Source: Eleginops maclovinus
Lineage: Eukaryota > Chordata > Actinopteri > Perciformes > Eleginopidae
NCBI RefSeq assembly: GCF_036324505.1
Contig: NC_086352.1
Location: 13,538,501 to 13,602,500 of the forward strand
Length of the DNA: 64,000 nt
Direction of reading: 5' to 3'
Shown in pieces: positions 1 through 34,525 of the stretch (its first letter is position 1; each line of letters opens with the position of its first letter). Made by a program: the position numbers and the translations under genes. Under the pieces are notes generated by a model. That model saw only the letters and a program-made list of their open reading frames with translations, ran no database searches and was not told where the DNA came from.

Positions 1-84
<84 letters not shown>
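1..84. repeat. (CA)n microsatellite, cut by the window edge
   Basis: Uninterrupted CA repeat that continues beyond the left end. Confidence 0.98.
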
Positions 85-85
<1 letters not shown>

Positions 86-205
86 GTTTATGCTCATGTA
101 CGGAACAAAAATATTTATTCACTAGCAAATCAAAAGACAGACTAATATAAACACACATCGAGGCCAATGCACATATCAACACACACTCTATCTGTCTCTC
201 AGATA

Positions 206-208
<3 letters not shown>

Positions 209-301
<93 letters not shown>
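209..301. repeat. (CA)n microsatellite
   Basis: Pure CA dinucleotide array, about 46 units. Confidence 0.98.
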
Positions 302-303
<2 letters not shown>

Positions 304-2113
304 CTCACACTCACACACAAAGAGATGGCTTTGGCCTCAGAGGAGGCTAGCTAAGCGGTCTATGATTATGGGGTGTGTCTTTGTCTCATTTAGTGGTTCC
401 ACAAGGAGACAGTCTTCTGCTGCGTCAGACGAATACACACTCACATACACACTCTCACACAGACTCAAATGTATATGCAAATACCAACACACAAAGAAAT
501 CCTTCAGCTTGAATTTGTTGGATTGCTCTGTAGGGGAACTGAAAATGTAAACAATTCTGCAAATGAGCCAAATGTCTTGCTTATGTCTTGCTTTGCCATC
601 ATTGTGGTTAGTGAGAGGAATTTACAAGAGTTTATCCATAGCAGTTCCAAAATCTTTCCCTCACTTTATCTATCCTAGATAAATTGATTGGTGGAAAAGG
701 GGGGTACGCACAGGTTTGCTAGTGCTAACTAATATTTATCTGCCATGGCTCTGATTCAAATCAAATTGTGACATGATACTTGTGTGTATGGCGTTACTTC
801 ATTGTGTTTGCAATTATCTGAAACCATTAATTTAGGGAATCCATTTTTTAGGAGGCATGCGATTTGGATGAATTGGACAACTCTGAAACACTTCCCAACA
901 GGAGACGATTATTGATTCTCTTCCTATAGTTGTACACACTAGATATGAATATAATACTGTAATCATTCAATCTGTTCCCCTAGTGCACGTAATCTGGTCT
1001 AGAAAAAGCAACCACATATAGATATAAAATCACTCAACATCAGATGTGCTATATTTCATTCCTCTTTTATTTTGGAAAAATATTGCGCTGTTTTCCAGTA
1101 ATAAAAATGACAGGCTCTGTACACACGACTTTTTCTTCTTAAATACAACACAGTCACAGGGGTCTCAAGTGCCTAACGCATACATACATGCATACATACT
1201 TACATACATACATTATCTGCCAAATAAAAACAATACAACTTAAATTAAAACAGGTTTAACAAAATAAATCACAACAAAATGGAACACAAATAATTACATA
1301 ATTAAATTAAAAGAATACATCTTTCTTTAGATAACAAATAAAATAAAAAACAAATGATGCTAACCAACGGCAGGCAGGTGTCCTTCAATTGGCTAATAGT
1401 GGAAGACTGGGAGTGAAGGGAGTGGGCAGTGCATACATGTGACACCACACACAGGTATCATCACCTCTTCTGTACACTCATACACACACACACACGCACA
1501 CCTTCATAGTGCAATGAGGTCTTGGCAGTTAAGACTAATTCTTTATAGCTTGGCTTACTTGGAAACACAACATCACCAGAGAGAATTTGACTTAGAGTTA
1601 TTTTGTCAATGATTTTTGGCCAAAGGAGCTGCCAGAAATAAAATGCAATTGGATAATTACACTTTCATTATGTTAATTCAAAGTGGCTTCAGTGGCATGA
1701 ACGTTTCTAGAAACAGTGTTGCCAAAGTGTATTATAAAATGATGTTTGGTCTGATATGTTTCTCTCATGCCTAATGCTGTGTTCCCTAAGTTGCCCTGCC
1801 CAAAACATTGCCCTGTGTATCACAACCTTCAGGGGTCAGGGGGCCAGTATGGCCCAACAGGATCCATGTTGGATCGATCTGCAGTCACTACTGGAGTCTT
1901 CAGTTCTCTATTTTTCTGCTGAGAACCAGCTCAGCCAACATTGTCTGTCAGTGCTGCAGAGTCAGAGATGCACAGCTGCCGTACAAGTCCCACTGTATTT
2001 GAATCATTAAAGCAGCTGTAACTTCATACTTTAAAGTTTTAAAGTGAAAAGCATTAGGCTACAAATAATCAGATCAATTTTAAATTTGTTACGCCCTAAA
2101 CCAATCATATGTT

Positions 2114-2119
2114 TTTATT
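2114..2119 (-). promoter_or_regulatory. Candidate polyadenylation signal of the Delta gene
   Basis: AATAAA on the minus strand about 650 nt past the stop codon. It is the first canonical hexamer I saw downstream of the gene; another lies near 1066. Use is inferred. Confidence 0.45.
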
Positions 2120-2764
2120 TCACCATCTCCATTCCTCTAAACATGGAAAGAAAACCAACACTTCTAACTACTAGGGCTCGGGCAACACTTCAGCAGTGAT
2201 TTGGAGACATTGTTGCTTTTGTCGCTCATATTGTGACCATAGCATCACTCTGCAGCACTGCACAGAACATGAACTGTCCAATATCAATAACAGCTTTTAC
2301 ACTGAATTGTAAAACCACAACACATAACAGTAGTACAACAGTACTTCAAAAGTTCTCAGTACTCCAAAGGTACTACACTGTTCATTCAATCAGTACTCCA
2401 AAGGTACTACAATATCATCGGTCAACATCCAAGTCGATACTCCATAGTTCATTCACGTACGAGCAGTAAATCTTCTTTACGACGTTTGTACTTGTGCTTC
2501 GTCCAAAGCACTGAGTCAGCATTAGACCTAACATCCATTGCAGGTCAACAACGTCAAGTATTCACCCGTAGTACTACTGTAGTACTAAGTCTTTGCCAAG
2601 TCGATAATGACTCTGACGCATTGGCTCAGTAGCACCTTGGCTCAAAGTCCTCCGGTAAATCCCAGGGAACAGCAGCAAACAGCAGGAGTAAAACCTCCCA
2701 GAGACAAGTTGAGCTCTACTGCTCAGGGCTGTGTGTGGACCGACCACAGGGAACTGGTCTGGTA

Positions 2765-8902
<6,138 letters not shown>

Positions 8903-9349
8903 TGTGTTGACAGCCCTTCAACAAGCAGTGAAAGCTGCACAAGTCCGTAGCCCGGCTCAAACACTCATGGAGAAAGTGATTTTGTTGAAAAAGCTTTCCG
9001 TTATGTCACAGTCAAGGTGAGTGGGGATGAAGTGAAACGTTTTCGTAGGTGCGTCTGCCTTCTGCCCCTCTATTTGTCCATACGAGGCACGAGTTTTTGA
9101 CAGAGCAAGAACAAAAACGTTTTACAGTGTAAAGTAATCCTCAGCGGAAGGATCCCCTTGGAGAAGCGCGAATGAAATCCTCGATGAAAATATAATTCCA
9201 GTCAATCGGTGTAGGAGAATTATCTCGAGTGCCTTGTTTATTTTCCCACTTGATTGATAATGATATGCTGATGCTAAATGTCCGTGTCTCTGGTGCGCTC
9301 TCTCGGATAACAGTGCGTATGTCTGATGGGTCCCCTGCCCTGCACAGGG

Positions 9350-9391
9350 TTTTATACCGGGCCAGCAGGCGAAGGGTAATAAGATGCAAAT
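9350..9391 (-). promoter_or_regulatory. Candidate Delta core promoter: TATA box and upstream octamer
   Basis: On the minus strand TATAAAA lies at 9356-9350, flanked by GC-rich sequence, and an ATGCAAAT octamer (POU-type site) lies at 9391-9384, about 28 bp upstream. A start about 30 bp below the TATA would give a 5' UTR of roughly 420 nt before the ATG at 8902. Near 9241-9251, inside that UTR, CAAGTGGGAA combines an E-box-like hexamer with a weak CSL-like GTGGGAA. The start site itself is inferred. Confidence 0.55.
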
Positions 9392-10410
9392 GAGCCCCTC
9401 TGCTCCTCTTCTTCCCCTCCCTCCACCACCACCACAAGTCCGCCCCGGGGCCATCACAAAGAAAGAGGAGGAGGGGGGGTGCACACAACTTTTTCTAAAC
9501 CCGCCCCACCACCCCCTCCTCTCTTTCTCTCAAAGGGATAGACCAAATGGCTAGTGAGCTGTTAAATGTGCAACTACCCCTTGCTTCCCCTGATGCCACC
9601 CTCCTCCACAACATGGCCCATTTACATTCCGACAAATTCTTTAACCTCTGCATCTCAGCATCAAGTGATTTATATACAGGCAGTGGGACGGTGGCTTCTC
9701 ATATTTGGGGTTATGCTGGTGAAGCCTTGGCTGGCCTGTTTCCCTGCATGGCCAGCCGGCAGCCTGCCGCCCCAACTGCGATACAACGACCATCTGCTCC
9801 GCCACATTCCTATGGTGTTACCCCTGCCATGGTTTTCACATGTTCACACCCCCAAAAGTAGTCGATTTGTTCCTATTACCTTATCTTTTTTTCGTAGTTG
9901 TTTGTCCTACGATACACCTCTCCAAGTCCGGCTCTACATTATGTATTATGTCACCTTACATAAAGCGTAACTGCTTGACTACTGGTCCTCTGATCAACTC
10001 ATTTAATGAGAATACAAATAATGGGAGACAGTATTTGTGTTTATATTCCTAAATGATATTTTTAGCAATTTAAATGGATCAATATCGGCTCAATTTATGT
10101 AGGTTTTAGCAGGTTAAACATTTGAAATTATTCTCACGAATTTACGCACACACTGGCTGCAGGCCAACACACCTCCACTCTTTGCACCGCATGCCTCTGG
10201 ATTTCCTTACATGCTCTTAGGTCGAGGTAGTAAAAAAACTTGGTGGTGTGTCACTCGCGTGGCTGTCATTAAGAGACTTTGTGAGGAGAAGGAGGGGGAG
10301 GAGGATGAGGAGGAGGGGAGCCATAGAGGGAGTAAAGTTTTTTTCTTTGTGCTTTCAGCTGTATGGTAATTGGGACGGCAGCACCTGCTCTCCCACAATA
10401 ATACAACACC

Positions 10411-10468
10411 AGAGAGAGAGAGCGAGAGAGAGAGAGCAAGAGAGAGAGAGAGAGAGAGAGCGAGAGAG
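10411..10468. repeat. (AG)n microsatellite, imperfect
   Basis: AG repeat with a few CG/CA interruptions. Confidence 0.9.
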
Positions 10469-11299
10469 CATGGCCGGTTGCATAAACAGTAATCTTACAA
10501 TGTGTTTGATAACAAAATATCACATTTCCATGCATACAATTACAAGAGATAAAACATTATAGACTACAGCTACTGATGACACAACATAAGTCCCTGAAAT
10601 ACTACTCTGTGTTTAGTCTAACATGGAAATATAACACCGGCTCTTAGACCCACTATCTAATTTGCATATCAGTGTGTATACGCAGAAAAATGTGGGGAAG
10701 AATTCGCACTTGTTGGCATGATGTTGTGATGAGTTTATCCATGGCTGTGGGAGATGTTGGTATGGGTTGAGTATTGTCTACCTCTCATCAAAGTTAAACA
10801 AAACCAAATCCATTGTGCTCTGCTGATTTGTGAATCGTTTAAGAGGTTATAATTTATGAAATAAGGAGTATGGCAATTAACTATAAATAAACGTAACTTC
10901 AAAAAACAGCTAAGCAGGAAAGTAAAGAGGAAATAAAAGAAAACAATATATTTCTGACTAAATATCTTGATATTTTCATATTTTATGGTTGACAATTGGT
11001 GCTTTAATAAAATATAACATACTTTTCATTCTAAATAATTAAAAGTAAAAGGGATTTAAGGACGTAGATAACTTTACCTTACTGCAATGTAACCATTGAG
11101 TTTCAGGAAAATACAACACTTTTGGTACATAAAGATATCAACAAATGTTGATGATCAATATATCTATATTGATAGCACTTCTTTAAACATTAATTATAAT
11201 AATTAGTAAGTATAAAAACAGGTTTAAATAACAGTAATTATAAAACAAAACACTGATATTTCTACATTTCCCCCTAATGATTAATTAAGCATATCCAGC

Positions 11300-11462
<163 letters not shown>

Positions 11463-11736
11463 GGCTGGGAGGGGAGTTGCTGAGTGTTACCTGCTACACT
11501 TGTCAATCAACTCAACCCCTTTACAACACATACAGAGAGGGCCTCCTTCTGAATGATTTCTTCATTAATGTGTTGGAGCAGGTAGTGACGACCACAGAAT
11601 ACATATGACTGCAGAGTACTACACCACCTCTTGAGGGGGGAGGGGGGTCTTGATTACCATATTAAAGTGAAGCTGCTCTCTGTGCACAGTATCACTGTTT
11701 AGGTATGTTGCTCTCCCCCAACAAGGCATTCATCCA

Positions 11737-12092
11737 CAGTGGTGGAAAAATAGTCGGATCCTTAACTTAAACGTATGAAAAACATATAGCTGCATGTGTA
11801 AACTTTTTGTGCATGGGTGCATAGAGTCCTAAGCTATTATAATAAGAAGAAGCCTTACCAAAAGTTGGCCAATGAACAGGTGCCATATTGTGATAAGCAT
11901 AGGTAGCTAGCTCACATGATGATTAATTGTTTAGAATTAGACTATCATCAATATTGTACAAAATATATATCTTATGAAGGTGATGAGTGCAGATTAACAT
12001 TTGGATGTTTCATTTTTTGGTGATCTTCAAAGAACCAGAAAACATCTGTGCACCAAACTACCCCGGTGTCCCCTAAAGTAAATCCACCACTG
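11737..12092. mobile_element. Possible hAT-like MITE with CAGTGGTGG ends
   Basis: The left end reads CAGTGGTGG and the right end CCACCACTG, a perfect 9-bp inverted pair 356 bp apart, matching the CAGNGGTG ends of hAT elements. The flanking 8-bp sequences agree poorly (about 4 of 8), so the two ends may belong to different insertions. No transposase is present. Confidence 0.4.
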
Positions 12093-12788
12093 CTCATATG
12101 GATAACTCTCAGTCCATCATGTCAACACACACAGTGCTGCTGATGCAGTGCTGTGTGTAGAGCTGGTGTTTTCTTATATCATTGCATAAGTTTAATGACC
12201 CTGCGCATCTATTTTCCCTCTGGGGTCAGTGTATAGAAAAATGAGAAGCCTAATGTGGTTGCGTGTCCAAGATGTGCTCTTTAGACCCCTTGAGGCTGAT
12301 TGAAAGGCCTTTAACCTTAAGCTTTAACACTATTATCTGTGCCTGCCACAGTCTTTCCAGATACCCGTATGTGTGTTTAGCTATAGGACGCGGCTCCTAG
12401 CTGCTCATTTCATTTAACCAGTTGATTTCAGCCCCCTTCTCAATAGCATACAATGCTCCTATGTGGCGTGGCGTAAAATCCCTCTCTTGAAGCCTTTTAT
12501 TTACACTCATCCCGACTTTCAGAGGTCCTGGTGCTCTTTCTCTCCCTCTCTGTACTAGGCCAATATACTATCAGTCATTCATCACCATGACGTGGCACAC
12601 ATTTCCCGATTACTGCAGCAAAGCGTGACTGAAAGGCATGGTGAGATGGAAAGTGACCCTCCCTCCCTCGTTCATCAGCATCAAGGCAACATTTTAGCCT
12701 AAAACATAATTTATGCCAGGAGACTCTCTAATTGTGTCTTAAAGAAACAGCAGAAAGTAAAAAAAACTCCTCCCATCTTATCTACCCC

Positions 12789-12882
<94 letters not shown>
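12789..12882. repeat. (TG)n microsatellite
   Basis: Nearly pure TG array; a second small TG run lies near 12960-12986. Confidence 0.97.
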
Positions 12883-12886
<4 letters not shown>

Positions 12887-13290
12887 TGAAAAAATTGTTT
12901 AACTGGAGGTCGATTGTTTAACTGAAGTGCTTCCCTATTGTCTGTGTGTACGTGTATCTGCGTGTGCGCGCGTGTGTGTGTGTGTGAGCAGGAGCTCTGT
13001 GACACGCAGGGGGACAACAAAGGCAGAGGTCTCGCGCCCCGCCGCCCATTCATCCCTTTCTCTCGCGAAGTAATTCCCATTGATTCTTATTGAACGGCGA
13101 GTCGCGAGCCCCTCTGGGGAGAAACCGTGTGATTTGTGAAGGGTCGCGAGGACAAGACACGCCCCTCCTCGAGCCCCGGCCATCTGCTCACCAAACACCA
13201 AAACACCAACCAACTACCAAATGGCTTCCCTCATCGCTATCTCTCTATAAAGTCTTTTCTCCTTTTATATACATGTGTTCTTCACCCATT

Positions 13291-13611
13291 ACAGTACTTT
13301 ACAGTGCAGTTTTGAGGGATTAGTACTTACTTGAGTATTTAAATTGTGTGGTACTTTTTGCTTTACCCCACTACTGTTACCTACCAGCTGTGATAAACCC
13401 ATTAATACATCAATAATTAGAATCATATATATTATTATAAAATGGGCAAATATGAAAAAGGAGTAACCTACTTCGACTTTGGGTACTCTTGTACTTTTGT
13501 ACTTTTACTTGTGTAACATTTGCAATGCAAGACTTTTACTTGTAACAGAGTATTCTTAGACTTCCTAGGTATTTTTACTTAAACGTAACTTCTGAGTACT
13601 TCTCCCACCTG
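13291..13611 (-). mobile_element. hAT-like non-autonomous element, one end truncated
   Basis: The segment is built from TACTTTTACTT and TTACTTGAGTA motifs. On the minus strand it starts CAGGTGGGAGAAGTACTCAG. This is the same family as the better preserved copy at 59436-59888 and resembles an abundant teleost repeat. The left end lacks a clear terminal repeat. Confidence 0.65.
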
Positions 13612-13798
13612 TGATCCTCACTCTTTATGTCTTTCTCCCTTCTATCTGTCATTCCTATATTTCTTCCTCCTTTATCTCCCCCTTCATCTTCAGGTTTACA
13701 GGCCACATGCCTCCATAGAGAGAAGCTACTAGTTGCTTGATGGGACTCTGAGCCAAATCACAGTGGAGGCATGTGAGGGGTACGAGGTGGCCATATGG

Positions 13799-13892
<94 letters not shown>
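13799..13892. repeat. (TG)n microsatellite, left arm of an inverted pair
   Basis: Pure TG array, followed about 80 bp later by a CA array of similar length. Confidence 0.98.
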
Positions 13893-13893
<1 letters not shown>

Positions 13894-13969
13894 TCGTGCC
13901 AAGAAATGGATGGATGGCCGTCGTGGGAACCACCACAATATTGCCATCACACCGACTACCCTCACACTG

Positions 13970-14076
<107 letters not shown>

Positions 14077-15029
14077 ATTGCACATAGCATGGCAGCCTTT
14101 GGTCTGGTCAGTCTGTTAAAGAAATCAAAGTTCACTATGGATCATTCAATTTGAGCCGGAACAAATGTACCTTCACATCTACGCTGATCAGGTTCCCACA
14201 AGCACAACCAGAATACTGTTTTTTAATCAGACAGGGTGCCGACTGAGATATCTAATTTGTGCCCTAGACTGAAAAGGTTTAATGACGGCTGAATGGAGAC
14301 CAATATTCAATTACAGAAGTGTTTCAAATTCCTGTGCTGCTTTTTATTTCATTAGTCTGATTCATTGCAGTTAGAGCTGTCACAAAATCAGATTGTTTAA
14401 TACTCAATCATCATGGCAAAAAAGGAGAGCGTTATTAATGCGCCATCTCTAAAACAAATAGGGTTTTTGTCAAATATATTAAAACAATTCAGGTAGAGAG
14501 AAAATCTGTAACAGTACATTATCTGATTGATAATTTACAAAATGTTATCATCTGTATTTTTAGTACAGTAAATACCAATATTTTGAGAACCTTAATTGGA
14601 TTCATAGTGGATGGATGAATGCATCGAAAGATAGATATAGAAAGGCAGGTGCTCATGCGTTAAGGATCATTCCTGCACTAGTTGAAATGATAAAGGGAGA
14701 GTTGTGCTGACTTGATGGGTAAAACTCCCTCAGCAACAACATCTCAATCATACCAGAAACTTGAGACTCACCGTTCTCCTCCCCATCACAGTCACAGCGA
14801 CCTGAGGCAGCACACCTACCATCCCTGTCAGGAATGTAACAACTTAGACCACCTGTTAGCCTCCACGTGTGACTCAAACTTGTAGTATACCTGTGTTACA
14901 GTACATATATGATATATTGACAGGTATATGAAAGATAGGAAGTCCATTTAGTGAGAAAATATCTAAGTGGTCTGTGAGTGAAAGTATTATTTAACTTTTC
15001 AGATTGGCAGTACTTTCAACTTTAAATAG

Positions 15030-15160
15030 TTACATAACAATATTTTGTGTTTCATGTGTTTTTTTCATCTGCATGTTCCAGTCTTACTTTAAATCAGTGT
15101 TTGAAAAACTCTCCCAGTTTTTGATGAATAAAGTATTTCTGATTCTGATTGTAATGAGTT
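15030..15160 (+). repeat. Retroelement 3' tail fragment (probable)
   Basis: Contains GATGAATAAAGTATTTCTGATTCTGATT-type sequence, the common 3' end of teleost LINE/SINE relics. The family cannot be assigned by eye and the left boundary is unclear. Confidence 0.4.
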
Positions 15161-15621
15161 AAGGTTACTGATTACACAACATTGCCAAACAAAATTTAGT
15201 CAATTTGAGGATATGCTGTTTTTCTTTGTCTTTTGGGACATCAAACTGAATATTTTAAAGGAATCTGCTTTGATGATGAAATATATTTGTGATGATGATG
15301 TCTTTTAGTTTCCCACATAACATTGTTGTCACAGTTAAAGTCTTGCTTCACCATGAAATCTAATGTATGATGTTGGCTTGAAACAAGCAAACAAACAAAC
15401 AAACAAAAAACCCTGCATTTTGAACAAATCGCACACTCCCTGAGATCCCTGCCCCGTGGCCCCCCGGGGGTCCTTGGCCTTTAGTTTGAGAACCAGTGGC
15501 CTCCAGCAGCAGGATTAGCCAGGCCAGCTGCCCAGAGAGACCCTCGGCCCTGGACGCTGACACCAGGCCTGACCCCGGGGTGGCTACTATCAGCGACAGT
15601 GAGGGGATTTGGACAGCACTT

Positions 15622-15737
<116 letters not shown>

Positions 15738-16605
15738 GTTCATTCAGTTGGACAACTGTTGAGCCAGTACAGATTTGTGCAGCAGTGTTCTTTGTACGTG
15801 TGTGTGCGTGCTTGTATGGTCAATTCTTTCCGGGGGTTAACTGCTGATCCAGTACAAATGGGAGGGGTTGGGGGAGGGCTGAGGGCAGTCGTGTGCTCCT
15901 GAAACATCTGCCTCTGTTTCTCCTGAGTCAAGCTTTGGTCAGGAGTGGGGGAGGCAATAGGGGGGAGGAGATGGAAGAGGAGAAGGAAGAGTCAGTGTAG
16001 GAGGAGGAGGAAGTTGAAAAGATACAACGTGAATAGGCAACAGACCCAAACACTGACTGCTGAAAATGGGATGCAGGATTATATAAACCCCTCTCCACCT
16101 CTGGTCTTTTGTGTACACATACATGTATATGGGCATGAATTTAAAGTGTGTGTAGTGCTGAAGTGTAACTAACTACATTTACCAAAGTAATTATGCTTAT
16201 ACTTGACTGAATCTCAGAAACAAATAATGTTTTTTTTACTGCACTACATTAGTCAGACAGCTGTGATTGGTTTTCAGATAGCAGTCTTTAAGAAACATCC
16301 TGTCGAGTGAAAACCATGCAATAGCATTTAGTCATTTTGAGAGCACGTGTTGATAAAGTTGTCCCATATTTAAGGTTAAACCAACAATTTTAAAAGCCTC
16401 TTGATAGGCTGGAAAATGCATCATTACAAATCTACAGTATTATGCAACATGCACATTAATGTAAAAAATACAAATTTGAAAGTTGTCTCAATTGTTATGG
16501 TAACTTATCTTATACATAATCAGTGACAATGGAAGCTTGGGCCCCAGAATTTGTCACTCGGAGTAAGTACCTATAGATTAGTAGTGCCTGTCCTTAAAGT
16601 ATAGT

Positions 16606-16806
16606 TCAAATGAGTTTCATACCGTGCCAGGAAGTCCCACACAGCTTTTTCAATTGATCTAGTAATATGTTGTGGTCAACTTCGAATACATTACCGAGTT
16701 CCAGCAATGATACTGAGATTTTGTCACTGTCTGTGTTTAGGTTGATTTCATTAAAGACCTTAACATGATAAGTCACCGTGCTGTGGTGTGGTTGAAAACC
16801 TGACTG
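16606..16806 (-). pseudogene. LINE reverse-transcriptase relic (CR1/L2/Rex1-like)
   Basis: Read on the minus strand, one open frame of about 66 codons begins QSGFQPHHSTVT, followed by a degraded LLELGNVFEVDHNILL. These correspond to the QSGFRPHHSTETA and LLDLSAAFDTVDHNILL blocks of non-LTR retrotransposon reverse transcriptases. The catalytic-region AFDT is altered to VFEV, and the frame ends at a TGA, so this is a dead fragment. Clade assignment is uncertain. Confidence 0.8.
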
Positions 16807-18699
16807 TGTTTAGTCAGTCAATCTTTTTTTCAATATTACCCTAAAGCAGGTGGCTTGATGTGGGCCCTAAACGTTTTTTATTAGCAACGTGTGATTAGTT
16901 TGCTTGATTATTGCAGTTTTCAGAGCCAGTGGTGAGACACCGCAGAGAGCAGAATTACACAGATCTAAATCTATGTGATTGAAAACATTTTGAAAATCAA
17001 GTGTCATTGTATTTGCATTATTTTAAGAGGGACACAGGAAGAACACATATCCTGTTCCTGGGTTACATTCTATCTCTTTTTCAGACTAAACCATTACAAA
17101 AAGCAATACTGGTGGGTAAAAACACTATGTTATAAAAAAATAGCACTGAAAACTTTAAAGGATAACCTTAAACTGCATGCAGCTATACTGTATGTGCTTG
17201 TATATGTTGAAAGCTTTGGTCATTGGTTCCTCTCTTCCTCGTCTAGTTCTGTATTGTTTTATGTGACTACACTCCCGTTGTATGTTGATATACTTTGTAT
17301 TGCATAGTGGTTGTTGTTTATGTTGAAAATAAAAATAGCAATTCAGTCTGATTATCTGAGACATCACCTGGAGCTTTAAAGCTCAAAAGTTTTGAACATG
17401 AACATGTAACTTTTGAGAAAGGTGGGCGAAGAGACGAAGAGGTAGAGCGGCTGTTTATTCAACATCTGCACAGGTTGGCCCGATATGAGTACACACACCA
17501 AGAATTTGAATCAAATTGTTCTGTTGTTTCATTGTATTTCGACCAAAATAGAAATTGTACTAAAAACTAGGACAAACTAACTGAACAAGAGTAACATAAA
17601 CATTTAGCTACTATAGGCATAAGAGTTGGTAAAACAAGATTAATATATCACACTACAAGAATGAAAAACAAAATACAATGTCAGAGTTGTTTTGATCAAA
17701 GATAAACGCTATTAAAATAGTGCAATGTTGTAAACATATGCTGGAAGGAATTATGTAACAGATTTTTCTTATTCTTGACATTGATTGGTTGATATTTAGA
17801 GCATGTATACACACCTATAGACTTAAATTGAATCTTCGATCATTGTAGTCCCAGGTGTTTTTGGAAATACTATGAGAGCCATTGTGGGTACACTGTCGCC
17901 ATACATCATATCTGATTATTTACAGTATGAGATCACAACACGGACTAGACTGCTCCCCTCATCTTCGGAAAAGCCTTTAAAAAGAAAAAGTAATTGGTCT
18001 CTGTGCAGAATTTCAAGACATTCATGTATTACTTTTATTTTTTTCTTGTGGTTGTTATCTGTAACTCTTTATGTCGCCGTCTTGGGCAGGTCTCTATTCC
18101 AAGGGAGATTGTTGATCTTACCTCGTCAGATATGGGTTAAATCAATAAATACAATTTAAAAAAACATTGCCCAAGTTCTGTCTACAACCAAGATGCCTAT
18201 GTGGTCTTCATGAGTTTTGTGGTCATAACTTTCCAGTGCAATAACGGAGGGCAGGTTTACAACACAGCTCCTCCCTCCTTGAAGATCAGTTGACTGGGAG
18301 GGGCTGGATTGTCTTCCCAGTCCACAGAGCATCTGGCTGAGGAACGACAGATGCTGACAGCTGGACTGACACCCAGCATATGTCCCTTTCTTTATTCCTG
18401 CTCGACTCAGACAATAGAGTAGAAGGGACGGGGGTGCTTTGTGTGGAGAAGGTAGACCTAATAGCTTGTGACTCCAGAAAAGAGCCCCCATTCTCCAGGA
18501 GAGCCTGGAGAGCAATTAGCCCGTCTCTGATCCTAGTCTGGGGAGTTATTATGGGTGGACTGAGCCCACAAAAACTTCAATAGTCTATTCTCATTCATGC
18601 CACATTAAGATGTTTATTTTTTCATTACTGCGCCAGCACAATGATGATTTAAGTTTGTTCAAATTGTGTTTCAGGGATAACTGCACAGTCTTTTATAAC

Positions 18700-18790
18700 A
18701 GTATTAATCACACACACAGGGCTGGCCTGTAACGGATTACATGTAACCGGGATAACATTATCAGATTACAATAAATAAATAACCCTATTG
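18700..18790. repeat. Possible teleost MITE fragment (GTAACGGATTAC motif)
   Basis: TGTAACGGATTACATGTAAC followed by TATCAGATTACA resembles a widespread fish repeat built from GTAATC/GATTAC inverted words. Ends are not defined. Confidence 0.35.
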
Positions 18791-19224
18791 ATTTGAGTCA
18801 CATTGTCAAGGTTTACTTGACAACATTCTGATCATGTCTTTAAAAATAAATCACATTTTAAAAAATGCATTAAAAAAATATATGATAATGCTCCCTGGGA
18901 ATTTGATTAAACAACATCGGCACCAAACGAATGGACAATTACAGGACAAGTCAAATATGATCTGTTTTTTAAAAGTAGGTAACTTTTCTTAGGTTGCCTT
19001 TTTTGCTTATGGTGACTTTTCTTGAAAATGTTTTTAAAACTTTCAAAAGAAAGACTATTTTTTGTGTAAGTGCATTATTTTCAATGTTTGATCCTGAATA
19101 CATCCAAATAATTCAGATTCGATCGTCTATTTAAGTAAAAATGTAATGTATATACTTGTTGCAATTTTCTATTCAGTTCAGTAATTTCAGAGTAATTTGA
19201 CCCCAACCCTGCACACTCACTCTG

Positions 19225-19370
19225 GCTGCTACGTGCGCCGAGCACGTGTGCTTTGTTTTGCTACGTGATGACGTTGTACGACGCGTAGCATAACGGAAGT
19301 AATTTGAATTTACACCCAAGTTGACACAACGATATGCAGCTCACCTACAACAATATTTAAAGTAAGTCTC
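19225..19370 (+). promoter_or_regulatory. Candidate fam120b promoter and untranslated first exon
   Basis: A CpG-containing block with a CACGTG E-box (19243), a CRE-like TGACGT (19269) and an ETS core CGGAAG (19294). A donor-like AAA|GTAAGT at 19361/19362 could end a non-coding first exon spliced to the acceptor at 19650, just 2 nt before the ATG. Inferred from motifs and spacing. Confidence 0.5.
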
Positions 19371-19652
19371 TACTATGTGAAGCCGTAATATGGGGCGAAA
19401 GTATTCACGGACATAAGACGAGTTTGTTTTTAAGCACAGGACACGCAGAAGACTCACAATGAATGAGTTTAGAGGTTAGGAGCTAACGGTTAGCATTCAG
19501 GATGTATTCTCATTGAATAGTCACATTGTTTGTATCGTCCTGCAGCGAGGTGCAACCGAACACTCACCAAATACTTATACCATTAAAGTCCAATAAACTG
19601 CTGGTTCCCTCACACGTTGCGAATGAACTCACATTACTGTTTCTTTGCAGGA

Positions 19653-34146
<14,494 letters not shown>

Positions 34147-34216
34147 CAATGTGCAAATCAGATCTTCATCTTCTTTAATGTTTCTTCTGTTCGTTTTGGC
34201 TCTAAAATGTCCCTGT

Positions 34217-34288
34217 TCCTCCTCTCCTCTCCTCTCCTCTCCTCTCCTCTCCTCTCCTCTCCTCTCTCCTCTCCTCTCCTCTCCTCTC
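34217..34288. repeat. (CCTCT)n minisatellite
   Basis: Tandem CCTCT units just past the fam120b stop codon, in the predicted 3' UTR. Confidence 0.93.
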
Positions 34289-34519
34289 AGATGGTCGCAG
34301 CCTCCTGCACCAGGACCATAACCCCATCAGAGAGAGAAGAGGATTAAAGGGGGAGGATTTGAGGAGTTAAGAGGATGGGGAAGACGCAATGAAAGGAGCA
34401 AAGTAATCAAATTTCTCTGAACAAACTGATTAGTGAATTAACCCGACAGGAATGTTTGTCTAAAGGATGCTGTAGGTAGATATACGGGGATTAGGAGGAG
34501 GCAGCATGAAGAGATTAAG

Positions 34520-34525
34520 AATAAA
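34520..34525 (+). promoter_or_regulatory. Candidate fam120b polyadenylation signal
   Basis: AATAAA about 370 nt past the stop. A second AATAAA lies at 34754. Either could be used. Confidence 0.45.

Larger units (their letters stand above)
1..2113. other. Region downstream of the Delta gene, no gene seen
   Basis: AT-rich sequence with two CA arrays at the left edge and a short CATA-rich run near 1180-1215. The open frames here show no recognisable domain or splice structure. Confidence 0.6.
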
